Positions 24,494 to 33,371 of a DNA stretch of 54,618 nucleotides are shown piece after piece. This stretch comes from JBMNOZ01 sp050943335 (GTDB taxonomy: Bacteria; Bacillota; Desulfitobacteriia; Desulfitobacteriales; Syntrophobotulaceae). Made by a program: the position numbers and the translations under genes. Under the pieces are notes generated by a model that searched no databases, was not told the DNA's origin, and was given only the letters and a program-made list of their open reading frames with translations. The stretch lies in the NCBI GenBank assembly GCA_050943335.1, contig JBMNOZ010000015.1, positions 1-54,618 on the forward strand, given 5' to 3'. The first letter of the stretch is position 1; every line of letters begins with the position of its first letter.

Positions 24494-25861
24494 CTATCTC
24501 TCGCATAAAGGAATATATTCTTTTCTTTTAGCGACATTTTTATAAGCAGGCCTGATAATTTTACCGGCGCTGACTATTTCTTCAATTCGATGGGCACTCC
24601 ACCCTGAGATCCGGGAAATGGCGAAAATCGGAGTATACATATTAATGGGAATCTCCAACATTTTATAAACGAAACCGGAATAAAAATCTACATTAGCGCT
24701 GATAACCCTGTTTGACCCTCTGTGTTCGGAAATTACTCTCGGAGCCAGCTTTTCTACTTTTTGATAAAGGCTGAATTCTTGTTCCAATCCTTTATCTTTG
24801 GCTAACATGGCGGCATATTTCTCAAATATTATTTCTCGCGGATCAGAAATAGAATAAACTGCATGTCCAATACCGTAAATCAGACCCTTCTTATCGAAGG
24901 CCTCTTTATTTAAAATTTTTATAAGGTATCGTTCAATTTCCTCGTCATCCTGCCAATCTTTAACATTTTCTTTGATATCATCCATCATTTTAACCGCCAA
25001 GATATTCGCTCCCCCGTGTTTGGGGCCTTTCAAAGCCCCAATAGCGGCAGCTATGACCGAGTAGGTATCAGTCCCAGTGGAAGTAATAACATGGGTTACA
25101 AAAGCGGAATTGTTTCCCCCCCCATGTTCGGCATGGAGTACTAAAGCCAGATCGAGCAAAACCGCTTCCAACCGGGTATATTTACTATCGGGCCTTAACA
25201 TCCACAAAATATTCTCCGCAGTGCTTAAATTAGGTTGGGGGCTGTGAAGATAAAGGCTTTTGTTGCCGTGATAATGAGAAAAAGCCTGATAGGCGTAAAC
25301 AGCCAAAGACGGAAACCAGGCAATCAGCTTTAGGCATTGTTTGAGAACGTTATAAACCGAAGTATCGTCAGCTCTGTCATCGTATGAATATAGGGTTAAG
25401 ACGCTTCTGGCCAACATATTCATAATATCTTTACCTGGAGTTTTTAAAATCACCCCGCGCGTAAAATCCCCGGGCAAATTTTGATAAAGAGCTAACAACT
25501 GCTGAAATTCTTTTAATCTCTTTTCAGTCGGTAAATGCCCGAAAAGCAATAAATAAGTAACTTCTTCGAAGCCAAACCGTTCTTCGCTCATAAAGCCGGC
25601 CACGATATCTTTGATATCAAAGCCGCGATAAGTGAGCCTCCCGGGAACAGGAACCATTTCTCCTTCATCGAGAATGTAAGAATGAACATCCCCGATTTCA
25701 GTTAAGCCCACTAGAACTCCACGACCATCAGCATCCCGTAATCCCCTCTTAACTTGATATTTGGTATATAAGCTCGGGTCAATCTTACTGCTCTCCGCTG
25801 CCAAGCAACTCAGAGTTTCCAATATTTCCTTTTCAAATTGATCGCCTGTCGGTTTTTCCAT
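24494..25861 (-). CDS. Citrate synthase family protein
   Basis: A 455-residue enzyme condensing acetyl-CoA (or propionyl-CoA) with oxaloacetate. The catalytic residues are visible: histidine in LHAEHGGGNNSAF, histidine in GIGHAVYSISDPR, and aspartate in NVDFYSGFVY; GPKHGGAN is the CoA-binding loop. It is longer than the roughly 370-residue Gram-positive type, with an extra N-terminal region, and resembles the citrate/2-methylcitrate synthases of anaerobic Clostridia. AGGGGGG precedes the ATG. Methylcitrate use cannot be excluded, but no prp genes are nearby. In an anaerobe it most likely feeds glutamate synthesis. Confidence 0.88.
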   Translation of the reverse strand: MEKPTGDQFEKEILETLSCLAAESSKIDPSLYTKYQVKRGLRDADGRGVLVGLTEIGDVHSYILDEGEMVPVPGRLTYRGFDIKDIVAGFMSEERFGFEEVTYLLLFGHLPTEKRLKEFQQLLALYQNLPGDFTRGVILKTPGKDIMNMLARSVLTLYSYDDRADDTSVYNVLKQCLKLIAWFPSLAVYAYQAFSHYHGNKSLYLHSPQPNLSTAENILWMLRPDSKYTRLEAVLLDLALVLHAEHGGGNNSAFVTHVITSTGTDTYSVIAAAIGALKGPKHGGANILAVKMMDDIKENVKDWQDDEEIERYLIKILNKEAFDKKGLIYGIGHAVYSISDPREIIFEKYAAMLAKDKGLEQEFSLYQKVEKLAPRVISEHRGSNRVISANVDFYSGFVYKMLEIPINMYTPIFAISRISGWSAHRIEEIVSAGKIIRPAYKNVAKRKEYIPLCER

Positions 25862-25901
25862 TCTATCCCCCCTTCCAGCACATGGTACTATATATTAATC
25901 T

Positions 25902-26327
25902 CTATTCAGTTCTTTTTTTGATATCCTCGTATTTTTGAAACCAATCCGGAAAGGCCTTTCCAAATCGGACCGGTTTAAAAGTATCTTTACTTACAAGAAC
26001 ATGAGTTGTTGTGCCCTGAGCATAAACTTCTCCGTTTTCGTTTACAATTTCATAACCATATGTGGTTTTGATTTTACTGTTCTCTTCTACCCAAGTCCGG
26101 ACAAAAATCTTTTCTCCATAGCGAACCGGTTTTTTATAGGTAACTTCAGCCTTGAAAACAGGTGCATAATAACCTTCCCGTTCCATATCCAAATAATCAA
26201 ATCCCAAGTCTTCAACTAGTTGAGTTCTTCCTATATCAAACCATTTTAAGTAATTAGCATGATAGATTACCCCCATCATATCAGTATCAGCGTATGTTAC
26301 TTGTATTTCCTTGGTTGAAATAAACAT
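25902..26327 (-). CDS. Acyl-CoA thioesterase, YbgC/4HBT family
   Basis: A 141-residue hot-dog-fold thioesterase. The active-site aspartate is in TYADTDMMGVIYHANYLKWFDIGRTQLVE, the standard 4-hydroxybenzoyl-CoA thioesterase signature. Substrate range in this family is broad (short acyl-CoA or ACP), so none is assigned. It lies about 40 bases upstream of citrate synthase on the same strand and may share its transcript. Confidence 0.87.
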   Translation of the reverse strand: MFISTKEIQVTYADTDMMGVIYHANYLKWFDIGRTQLVEDLGFDYLDMEREGYYAPVFKAEVTYKKPVRYGEKIFVRTWVEENSKIKTTYGYEIVNENGEVYAQGTTTHVLVSKDTFKPVRFGKAFPDWFQKYEDIKKRTE

Positions 26328-26405
26328 TACGAACTCCTTCCCACCTATTCCTTTTTGATGTTTCTCCTGATTATATATTATTTAATTTTTATTCACAATA
26401 CAAAG

Positions 26406-27077
26406 TTAAAGATCAAGCCCCCGCACCCGGCAATTCAGTTTCTGGGCAACTTCCCGCAGCCAAGCATCAGGATAAGCCCGGTATGTCTTGCCGTCTAAAA
26501 CCCCATGGGGAGGCTGGCGAAATTGCTGGAGAATCCAAGTCTCGTCCTCTCCGATTATTTCCCGGATTTGGAACAGATCTTCAAAAGTATGCCAAACCGG
26601 TAAAACAGTGGTCCGAAATTCATAAGCCAGCCCCGAGGTTTTTAACCAGGCCATGGTTTTTTTCACTTCAGGCCAACTGTTTTTACCCGTTAGAGCCTCG
26701 TATTTCTCCGGGGATGCTTTAATATCCAGGGCCACATAATCTAAAAAAGGGGACACAGTCTTTAATTTTTCTAAATTGCTTCCATTGGTATCTAATTTAA
26801 TCTTAAAACCCAACTTCTCAATTCCCTTAAGCAGAGGTTCTAAATCAGCGGAAAGCAAGGGTTCTCCACCTGTAAGGCAGACCCCGTCCAATAAACCTCT
26901 ACGAGTTTTTAGAAACTCAAGAACGGCAAAAAGGGAAGTCCTAGACTTCCCCTTAGCTTCAACTAAATCTTTATTCTGACAGTAACCACACCGGAAATTA
27001 CAGCCCGCGAAAAATACTGTTGCCGCAATATGGCCAGGATAATCAACTAGTGAAAAAGGTTCTAGATCCATTAACAT
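26406..27077 (-). CDS. nrdG: Anaerobic ribonucleotide reductase activating enzyme
   Basis: A 223-residue radical SAM activase that generates the glycyl radical on NrdD. The cluster motif is FFAGCNFRCGYCQN (Cys26/30/33), with TGGEPLL next to it and DYPGHIAATVFF at the N-terminus. GGAG lies eight bases before the ATG. It follows nrdD by 22 bases. Compared with short NrdG proteins it is the longer, PflA-like form common in Clostridia and archaea. Confidence 0.9.
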   Translation of the reverse strand: MLMDLEPFSLVDYPGHIAATVFFAGCNFRCGYCQNKDLVEAKGKSRTSLFAVLEFLKTRRGLLDGVCLTGGEPLLSADLEPLLKGIEKLGFKIKLDTNGSNLEKLKTVSPFLDYVALDIKASPEKYEALTGKNSWPEVKKTMAWLKTSGLAYEFRTTVLPVWHTFEDLFQIREIIGEDETWILQQFRQPPHGVLDGKTYRAYPDAWLREVAQKLNCRVRGLDL

Positions 27078-27099
27078 TTTTTCATCTCCAATTTATGGT

Positions 27100-29223
27100 T
27101 TAGTTAGCCACGCCGTCGAACAAACTGGGCGTGATTCCCTGGATACGATATTTGACGGTTTCTTTCTTTTCTTCCTGTTTACCTGGGTTCATGGCTGAAA
27201 TCGGCCGGTAAAAACCTGTTACTCTGGTCATTACCAAGGTTTCTCGCCCGCAAGTCGGACAATTAAAATGCTCTCCTTTAATATACTTATGATCTTCGCA
27301 AATACTGAAAGTCGGTGTCAAGGTGAAATAAGGAAGTTTAAAGTTCTCAAAGACTTTCCGGACTAGAGCCTTGGCCACGGCTAAATCATCAAGGCTTTCC
27401 GCCAGATAACTATGAAAAACGGTGCCTCCGGTGTAAAGGGTCTGTAATTCATCCTGCAATTCAACAGCCTTGAAAAGGTCGTTGGTGTAGCCCACTGGCA
27501 AATGAGTGGAATTTGTATAGTAGGGCTCGTCCACACCGGCAGTAATAATATCCGGATATTGTTTTTTATTAATTCTTGCCAAACGATAGCTGGTCGCTTC
27601 TGCAGGTGTTGCTTCTAAGTTATATAAATCCCCGTCTTCCTCCTGAAATTCCCGAATTCTATTCCGCATATAGTTTAAAGTCTCTTTAGCGAAGTTTTGA
27701 CCAAACTCCGTGGCAATATTATCGACATCCGAAGTAAAATTGCGAATTGCCTCATTCATACCCACTAAGCCGATAGTCGAAAAATGGTTGGACCAGTACT
27801 TCCCGAATCGTTTTTTAATATCCCTTAAATAAAACCTGGTATAGGGATAAAGGCCATTATCTGTTAAACGCTCCAAAGCCTTGCGTTTCGTCTGCAAAGA
27901 GGCTCGGGCAATACTCATATGACTATCGACCAAAGCTAAGTATTGATCCCAATCTCCTTTTGCCAGATAGCCGTAAAGGGGAAGATTAAGAGTGACCACT
28001 CCGATACTTCCGGTCAAGGGGTTAGCCCCAAACAAACCACCGCCGCGCTTTCTCAGTTCCCTATTATCAAGGCGTAATCTACAGCACATACTTCTAGCGT
28101 CTTCGGGATTCATATCGGAATTGATAAAATTAGCGAAATAGGGAATTCCATATTTATCAGTCATCATAAAAATTGCCTTCGAAACTTCGCTGTTCCAATC
28201 AAAGCCTTTGGTTATGTTATAAGTAGGGATAGGAAAACTGAAAATATTACCATCCGCATCCCCTTCCAGCATTACTTCACAAAAAGCGAGATTAATGAGG
28301 TCCATCTCTTCTTGGTAATCGCGGTAAAACGTGTCCAAAAACTTACCGTCCACAATAGCCGGCTCGTCTTTGATCGGCGATTCATCCGCTCTCACATCTA
28401 GGGTAATATTAAAAAATGGGGATTGGAAACCTACCCGGGTGGGAACATTGACATTAAAAATAAACTCTTGGATTCCCTGTTTAACTTGTTTGTAGTCTAA
28501 CTCATCAGCCCGGACAAAGGGCGCGAGGTAGGTATCAAAACTGGATAGAGCTTGGGCCCCGGCCGCTTCGCCCTGCAGGGTATAAACAAAGTTTACGATT
28601 TGACCCAGGGCTGAGCGAAAATGTCTCGCAGGCTTAGAAGTTGTTTTTCCCTCCGCCCCCCGAAATCCGACCAACAACAAATCTTTTAGGTCCCAACCCA
28701 CACAATAAGGAGCCAAATCTCCCATATCATGGTTGTGGATTGCCGCGGAAGCATGGGCCTTGCCGACTTCTGCAGGCAAAATTGATTGCCAAAAAGCATT
28801 AGTGGCTTTACTGGTTACAAAACGGTTTAAGCCCTGAACGGAAAAACCCATATTCGAGTTTTCTTTAATTTCCCAAGTTCCTAAGCCTAAGTATTCAGAA
28901 AAAAGTTTATTGTAATCATTTTTAGCATTTTCCTGATTCCGAAGAATCTCGTGCTGGAAACGGTAGCGGATATAGGCTCTAGCCACCCCAGTGTTCCCAG
29001 TTAACATCAGCATTTCTTCCACTAGGTCCTGGATTTTCTCAATTTCAAAACCGGCATTTTTGTCATAGTTTTCTTCCAACTTGGCAACTACTTTATCTGT
29101 AATAATCTTGGCCCAATGTTCAACATTCGGCGTCTCAGTAGCAATAAAAGCCTTGGTTACCGCTTGCAAGATTTTTTCCCGATTGAAAATCTCTCTTCGA
29201 CCATCTCTTTTAATAACGTACAT
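27100..29223 (-). CDS. nrdD: Anaerobic ribonucleoside-triphosphate reductase (class III)
   Basis: Makes dNTPs without oxygen using a glycyl radical. The 707-residue protein begins with an ATP-cone for allosteric control (MYVIKRDGRREIFNREKILQAV, within residues 1-95), followed by the ten-stranded barrel with MCCRLRLD and RVGFQSPFFNIT. The C-terminus carries the CPTCGRE zinc cysteines and the radical site in RVTGFYRP. GGGAGG precedes the ATG. It lies between nrdR and nrdG on one strand. Confidence 0.93.
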   Translation of the reverse strand: MYVIKRDGRREIFNREKILQAVTKAFIATETPNVEHWAKIITDKVVAKLEENYDKNAGFEIEKIQDLVEEMLMLTGNTGVARAYIRYRFQHEILRNQENAKNDYNKLFSEYLGLGTWEIKENSNMGFSVQGLNRFVTSKATNAFWQSILPAEVGKAHASAAIHNHDMGDLAPYCVGWDLKDLLLVGFRGAEGKTTSKPARHFRSALGQIVNFVYTLQGEAAGAQALSSFDTYLAPFVRADELDYKQVKQGIQEFIFNVNVPTRVGFQSPFFNITLDVRADESPIKDEPAIVDGKFLDTFYRDYQEEMDLINLAFCEVMLEGDADGNIFSFPIPTYNITKGFDWNSEVSKAIFMMTDKYGIPYFANFINSDMNPEDARSMCCRLRLDNRELRKRGGGLFGANPLTGSIGVVTLNLPLYGYLAKGDWDQYLALVDSHMSIARASLQTKRKALERLTDNGLYPYTRFYLRDIKKRFGKYWSNHFSTIGLVGMNEAIRNFTSDVDNIATEFGQNFAKETLNYMRNRIREFQEEDGDLYNLEATPAEATSYRLARINKKQYPDIITAGVDEPYYTNSTHLPVGYTNDLFKAVELQDELQTLYTGGTVFHSYLAESLDDLAVAKALVRKVFENFKLPYFTLTPTFSICEDHKYIKGEHFNCPTCGRETLVMTRVTGFYRPISAMNPGKQEEKKETVKYRIQGITPSLFDGVAN

Positions 29224-29249
29224 ATACCCATCCTCCCTTTTCTTTTAGT

Positions 29250-29708
29250 TTATTTACGGCGATTCTCCAACTGTTCCAGTTCTTTTTTAAACCTATGGAT
29301 GTCTTTAAATTGGCGGTAAACGGAAGCAAAACGGATATAAGCGATTTCGTCGGTTTCAAACAATTTTTCCATAACTGTTTCCCCTATCAATTCGCTTGAG
29401 ATTTCACGTTCATTTTTATCCCGCAACTGCCTTTCAATTTCTATTACCATATTTTCTAAGGTTTCAGTAGGAACCGGGCGCTTCTCACAGGCCTTAGAAA
29501 GTCCGGAGAGAAGTTTCTGGCGGGAAAAAGCTTCCCTTCTCCCATCCTTTTTAACGACAATTAATTGCAATTCCTCATGTCTTTCATAGGTCGTAAACCG
29601 CTTACTGCAGGTCTCGCATTCCCGCCGGCGTCGAACAGCGCTTCCACCTTCGATCTGACGGGAATCCAGCACTTTAGTATCCTCATTTTGGCAAAAAGGG
29701 CACCGCAC
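29250..29708 (-). CDS. nrdR: Transcriptional repressor NrdR
   Basis: A 152-residue nucleotide-sensing repressor of ribonucleotide reductase genes. It has an N-terminal zinc ribbon (CPFCQNEDTKVLDSRQ, then CETCSKRFTTYE) and an ATP-cone from about residue 49 (VVKKDGRREAFSRQKLL), the same module that opens nrdD. The start is a GTG with GGAGAGGAAGG upstream. Two NrdR boxes lie 40-90 bases upstream, so it probably represses its own operon with nrdD and nrdG. Confidence 0.95.
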   Translation of the reverse strand: MRCPFCQNEDTKVLDSRQIEGGSAVRRRRECETCSKRFTTYERHEELQLIVVKKDGRREAFSRQKLLSGLSKACEKRPVPTETLENMVIEIERQLRDKNEREISSELIGETVMEKLFETDEIAYIRFASVYRQFKDIHRFKKELEQLENRRK

Positions 29709-29748
29709 TGTCCTTCCTCTCCTTCTTCTCCTTCCAGTTCCATTCCTT

Positions 29749-29795
29749 AGTCAATATATAGTGTTTTGAGATATATTATATACTACATATAGTAT
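29749..29795. promoter_or_regulatory. Pair of NrdR boxes
   Basis: AGTCAATATATAGTGT (29749-29764) and ATACTACATATAGTAT (29780-29795) match the known NrdR box pattern ACACwATATnTwGTGT at about 14 and 13 of 16 places. They start exactly 31 bases apart, three helical turns, as in characterised tandem NrdR sites. They lie between nrdR and the divergent adhE. Confidence 0.8.
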
Positions 29796-29976
29796 TTTCA
29801 AAAGACTTTTCGCTCATTTTTATTTTGTTTCCAAAAAATATTTCCTGTTTTTGTTTTCGAAAGGCAAAAAGCTTTCCCTATTTGGATCTTTAACCTTCTA
29901 AAGTATAAATTTCGTTATTTTCCAAAACATATACATAGTTTTAAAAAAGTCCACAAGCGTCAAAAGAGGTGCTTTT

Positions 29977-32547
29977 ATGAATACAAAAACAGAGATTACT
30001 CCTTTAGACGAAATGATGGCCAGAGCCCAGGAAGCATTGAGTCAATACCTGACCATGAGCCAGGAACAAATCGACAATATTGTTCGCGTCATGGCCCTGG
30101 CAGGGCTTGAAAACCAGCTTTACCTCGCTCAGTTAGCCGTCGAAGAGACAGGTATGGGCATTGTAGAGGACAAGGTAACAAAAAACATATTTGCTACTGA
30201 ATATATTTACAATAGCATCAAATACGAAAAAACAGTGGGTATCATCGAAGAGAATGAGTATGAAAATTATGCGGAAATCGCCGAGCCGGTGGGGATTATT
30301 GCCGGTATCACCCCGACAACCAATCCCACTTCCACTACCATGTTTAAAGCAATAATCGCTGTAAAAACCCGAAACCCGATTGTTTTTGCCTTCCACCCTC
30401 GCTCTCAAAGGAGCAGTTCCGAAGCGGCGCGTCTCCTCCGGGAAGCAGCTCTGAAAGCCGGGGCGCCATCCTACTGCATCCAATGGATTGAGGAACCATC
30501 CTTGGAAAAAACCCATGAACTTATGAAACATAAGGATGTGGCTCTTATTCTCGCTACCGGTGGCTCAGCCATGGTTAAGGCCGCCTATTCCTCGGGCAAA
30601 CCTGCTTTAGGAGTTGGCCCTGGTAATGTGCCTTGCTATATTGAGCAAAGTGCCGATTTAAAAACTGCAGTTAACGATGTTATTATTTCCAAAACCTTTG
30701 ATAATGGGTTGATCTGCGCTTCGGAACAAGCTTTGATCGTCGATAAATCTGTGTCTGAGGTGGTAAAGAACTACCTTCAGGCTCAAAAATGTTATTTCCT
30801 TGAGCCTAAGGAAATCTCTCAATTGGAAAAAGCAGTCTTCAATCCCGAGAAAGGGACCCTAAATCCCTCCATCGTCGGTAAAAATGCTTTTACTATCGCT
30901 AAGACCGCCGGAATTCAAGTAGACCCGGATACTAAAATACTGCTCGCCGAATTAGACGGAGTTGGGAAGGACTATCCCCTATCCGTTGAAAAGCTCAGCC
31001 CCATTCTCGCCTTTTACAGAGTTGCTGATTACCATGAGGGAATCAAACTAGCCGATCAGTTAATCCGCTATGGGGGACTCGGTCATTCAGCAGTAATTCA
31101 CTCCTCCAGACAAGAAGTGATCGATCTGTTTGCCCAGGTAATAAAAGCCGGCCGCTTAATTGTTAATTCTCCTTCCACTCAGGGAGCAATAGGCGATCTT
31201 TACAACACCAATATCCCTTCTCTGACTTTGGGCTGCGGCTCTTTCGGCAGTAATTCTACAACTGCTAATATTACAGCGGTGAATCTAATAAATAAAAAAC
31301 GACTGGCCCATAGGACAGTTAATATGCAATGGTTTAAAATCCCTAATCGAGTTTATTTTGAGTACGGATCAACAAAATACTTAGAAAAAATGCCGAATAT
31401 TTCCCGAGCCCTAATTGTTACCGATCAAACCATGGTGAAAAACGGTTATGTGAAAAAAGTTCTCTACCATCTCCGTAAAAGGTCTAGCCCTGTGCACAGT
31501 GAGGTCTTCTCCGAGGTAGAGCCCGACCCCTCCTTAACTACCGTAAAAAAAGGTTTAACCGTTATGCAGACCTTGAAGCCTGATGTTATTATTGCCCTAG
31601 GGGGAGGGTCAGCCATCGATGCCGCTAAAGCCATGTGGATGTTCTATGAGCATCCAGAAATTGATTTTACCGCCCTTACTTATAAATTTATGGATATCCG
31701 AAAAAGGATCTACAGAATTCCGCGTTCTCAACAAAAAGCAAAATTTGTGGCTATCCCAACGACTTCCGGCACGGGCTCGGAAGTTACCTCCTTTGCCGTA
31801 ATCACAGATAAAGAAAAGAACATAAAGTATCCCATAGCCGATTATGAGCTCACTCCGGATGTAGCTATTATTGACCCTAAATTTACCCTGACTGTACCAC
31901 CGGAAGTAACAGCGGATACAGGAATGGATGTTTTAACCCATGCTCTTGAAGCTTATGTTTCCATTATGGCCTCTGATTATACCGATGCTTTAGCTCTTAA
32001 AGCCATCCAGCTAGTCTTCAAATACCTTCCCAAAGCTTATATCAATGGCAACGATCTAGAAGCCCGGGAAAAAATGCATAATGCCGCCTGTATTGCAGGC
32101 ATGGCCTTTACCAACGCTTTTTTGGGGATCAATCATGCTTTAGCCCATAAACTGGGAGGGGAGTTTAAACTTCCTCACGGTTTGGCCAATGCAATCCTCC
32201 TCCCTCATGTCATTCGTTACAATAGCCAAGTACCTACCAAAATTACTGTTTTTCCCAAATACAAACATTATGTCGCTCCCCAAAAATATGCCGAAGTTGC
32301 CAGGAACTTAGGGGCAGATTTTAAAACCGAGAGCGAAGGAGTCGAAGCCCTAATCCTCTTGGTCACCAAACTTCTCCAAAAACTCAACCTCCCGCTTTCC
32401 CTTCGGGAAGCAGGAGTAGATAAAAATCATTTCGAGCAAGTTGTAAAAAGATTAGCCCAAGAAGCTTACCAAGACCAAACCGCCATGACTAATCCAAGAA
32501 TGCCGCTGATCACAGAATTAGAGGAATTATACAGAAGTGCATTTTAA
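29977..32547 (+). CDS. adhE: Bifunctional aldehyde/alcohol dehydrogenase
   Basis: Reduces acetyl-CoA to acetaldehyde and on to ethanol, regenerating NAD during fermentation. The 856-residue fusion has a CoA-acylating aldehyde dehydrogenase (about 1-440, catalytic Cys247 in FDNGLICASEQ). The iron-dependent alcohol dehydrogenase (about 450-856) has GGGSAIDAAKAMW, PTTSGTGSEVT, metal ligands in MDVLTHALEAY, and GINHALAHKLGG with LPHGLANA. AdhE of this type forms spirosome filaments. AGAGGTG lies six bases before the ATG. It is monocistronic and divergent from nrdR; I found no Rex-type operator in front of it. Confidence 0.95.
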   Translation: MNTKTEITPLDEMMARAQEALSQYLTMSQEQIDNIVRVMALAGLENQLYLAQLAVEETGMGIVEDKVTKNIFATEYIYNSIKYEKTVGIIEENEYENYAEIAEPVGIIAGITPTTNPTSTTMFKAIIAVKTRNPIVFAFHPRSQRSSSEAARLLREAALKAGAPSYCIQWIEEPSLEKTHELMKHKDVALILATGGSAMVKAAYSSGKPALGVGPGNVPCYIEQSADLKTAVNDVIISKTFDNGLICASEQALIVDKSVSEVVKNYLQAQKCYFLEPKEISQLEKAVFNPEKGTLNPSIVGKNAFTIAKTAGIQVDPDTKILLAELDGVGKDYPLSVEKLSPILAFYRVADYHEGIKLADQLIRYGGLGHSAVIHSSRQEVIDLFAQVIKAGRLIVNSPSTQGAIGDLYNTNIPSLTLGCGSFGSNSTTANITAVNLINKKRLAHRTVNMQWFKIPNRVYFEYGSTKYLEKMPNISRALIVTDQTMVKNGYVKKVLYHLRKRSSPVHSEVFSEVEPDPSLTTVKKGLTVMQTLKPDVIIALGGGSAIDAAKAMWMFYEHPEIDFTALTYKFMDIRKRIYRIPRSQQKAKFVAIPTTSGTGSEVTSFAVITDKEKNIKYPIADYELTPDVAIIDPKFTLTVPPEVTADTGMDVLTHALEAYVSIMASDYTDALALKAIQLVFKYLPKAYINGNDLEAREKMHNAACIAGMAFTNAFLGINHALAHKLGGEFKLPHGLANAILLPHVIRYNSQVPTKITVFPKYKHYVAPQKYAEVARNLGADFKTESEGVEALILLVTKLLQKLNLPLSLREAGVDKNHFEQVVKRLAQEAYQDQTAMTNPRMPLITELEELYRSAF

Positions 32548-32723
32548 ATTGGGAACGTCCTGAGATAGTAAAAGATGCTAAAACTCTATGCTTTCTTAGT
32601 ACTCTTTGAAAAACAAAAGGTCCCAACAAACCATAAAGACATTATTTGGCAGCAAACAAGCACAGAAAAATCCTTAAAGCATAAAATTTAATGTAAATAT
32701 TTTCCATCAAGGAGGTAGTTTTT

Positions 32724-33326
32724 ATGGAGTCTAGCCAAACCTCCTATCTTATGCAAAGAGTAATTCCTCTGCTTATAAGAGAATTGGGACCACAAATTAG
32801 CAAAAGGGTAGGACCCGTTATGGCAGAAAAAGTAGGAATCCCCTTGGCCAAAAAGGTGGGCTTACCCCTGGTCAGAAAAATTGGGGTGCCTATCGCCCGG
32901 AAAACCTTCACAGTTATTCTTAGAAAAATCGACTCGCCATTAATTAAGATTTTTTTTAATAATCCGGCCAATGTTTTAACTCCAACTTCCACAACCGCTA
33001 AAGCGCTGCCCAAAAGCAATGCTATACCCAAGTCAAAGAGCAAGAAAGTTAAAAAGGAAAAAAAGGGCCTGAAAGATTTACTGCTTTCCCGAAAAAGAAA
33101 CAAAAGGTTCTTTAAAAGAAACAGTACTAGATCTTTCATCCCCAGTAACCCTCATTCCACTACCAGTTTTCCTCCGGTCTCACAGCAAGTCCCACCTCAG
33201 GTTCCCTCTCAGGAGCAAACCCCCCGGGATAGCCAACAAGGGCCAAGGGTTACGACACCCAATCCAAATAATTTCTTCCCTCAAAATTATCACTCTAGTT
33301 TATTTGGCAGAAGGCGACAATGGTGA
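32724..33326 (+). CDS. Unrecognised basic protein with tandem octapeptide repeats
   Basis: A 200-residue protein I cannot assign. Residues 21-60 are five head-to-tail eight-residue units of the form (L/V/I)-G-x-(P)-x-x-(A)-x-K/R, for example VGIPLAKK, VGLPLVRK and IGVPIARK. Residues 85-125 are strongly basic (KSKSKKVKKEKK and RKRNKRFFKR). Residues 130-200 are low-complexity Pro/Ser/Gln/Asn, ending in FGRRRQW. No signal peptide or clear membrane segment is present. A good AAGGAGGT precedes the ATG. The make-up suits a spore or nucleic-acid/surface-associated structural protein, which is a guess. It follows adhE by 176 bases without a clear terminator. Confidence 0.6.
   Translation: MESSQTSYLMQRVIPLLIRELGPQISKRVGPVMAEKVGIPLAKKVGLPLVRKIGVPIARKTFTVILRKIDSPLIKIFFNNPANVLTPTSTTAKALPKSNAIPKSKSKKVKKEKKGLKDLLLSRKRNKRFFKRNSTRSFIPSNPHSTTSFPPVSQQVPPQVPSQEQTPRDSQQGPRVTTPNPNNFFPQNYHSSLFGRRRQW
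32784..32903 (+). repeat. Five tandem 24-bp coding repeats (octapeptide units)
   Basis: In-frame repeats inside the gene above, encoding residues 21-60. The protein-level pattern is regular while the DNA has diverged, so the units are old rather than freshly duplicated. Confidence 0.65.
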
Positions 33327-33329
33327 CAG

Positions 33330-33370
33330 AATAGTTGAGCAATGGTTGAACAAACTATTGCTTAACTATT
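33330..33370. terminator. Hairpin between the repeat-protein gene and metH
   Basis: AATAGTTGAGCAAT (33330-33343) pairs with ATTGCTTAACTATT (33357-33370), 14 pairs with one G-T, and a 13-nt loop. The genes converge here. Neither strand has a strong T-run after the stem, so it may act as a weak bidirectional terminator or a 3'-end stabiliser. Confidence 0.5.
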
Positions 33371-33371
33371 A

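Noticed and set aside
24448..24537. Longer start of the UPF0316 gene overlapping citrate synthase
   Set aside because: The ATG at 24447 matches the family start and has GGAGG upstream. The extension only reads the end of the citrate synthase gene in another frame.
29801..29976. Rex operator upstream of adhE
   Set aside because: I looked for TTGTGAA-like inverted repeats and found none close enough.
32575..32691. 38-codon frame between adhE and the repeat-protein gene
   Set aside because: It has an ATG but no ribosome site, and its composition is unremarkable.
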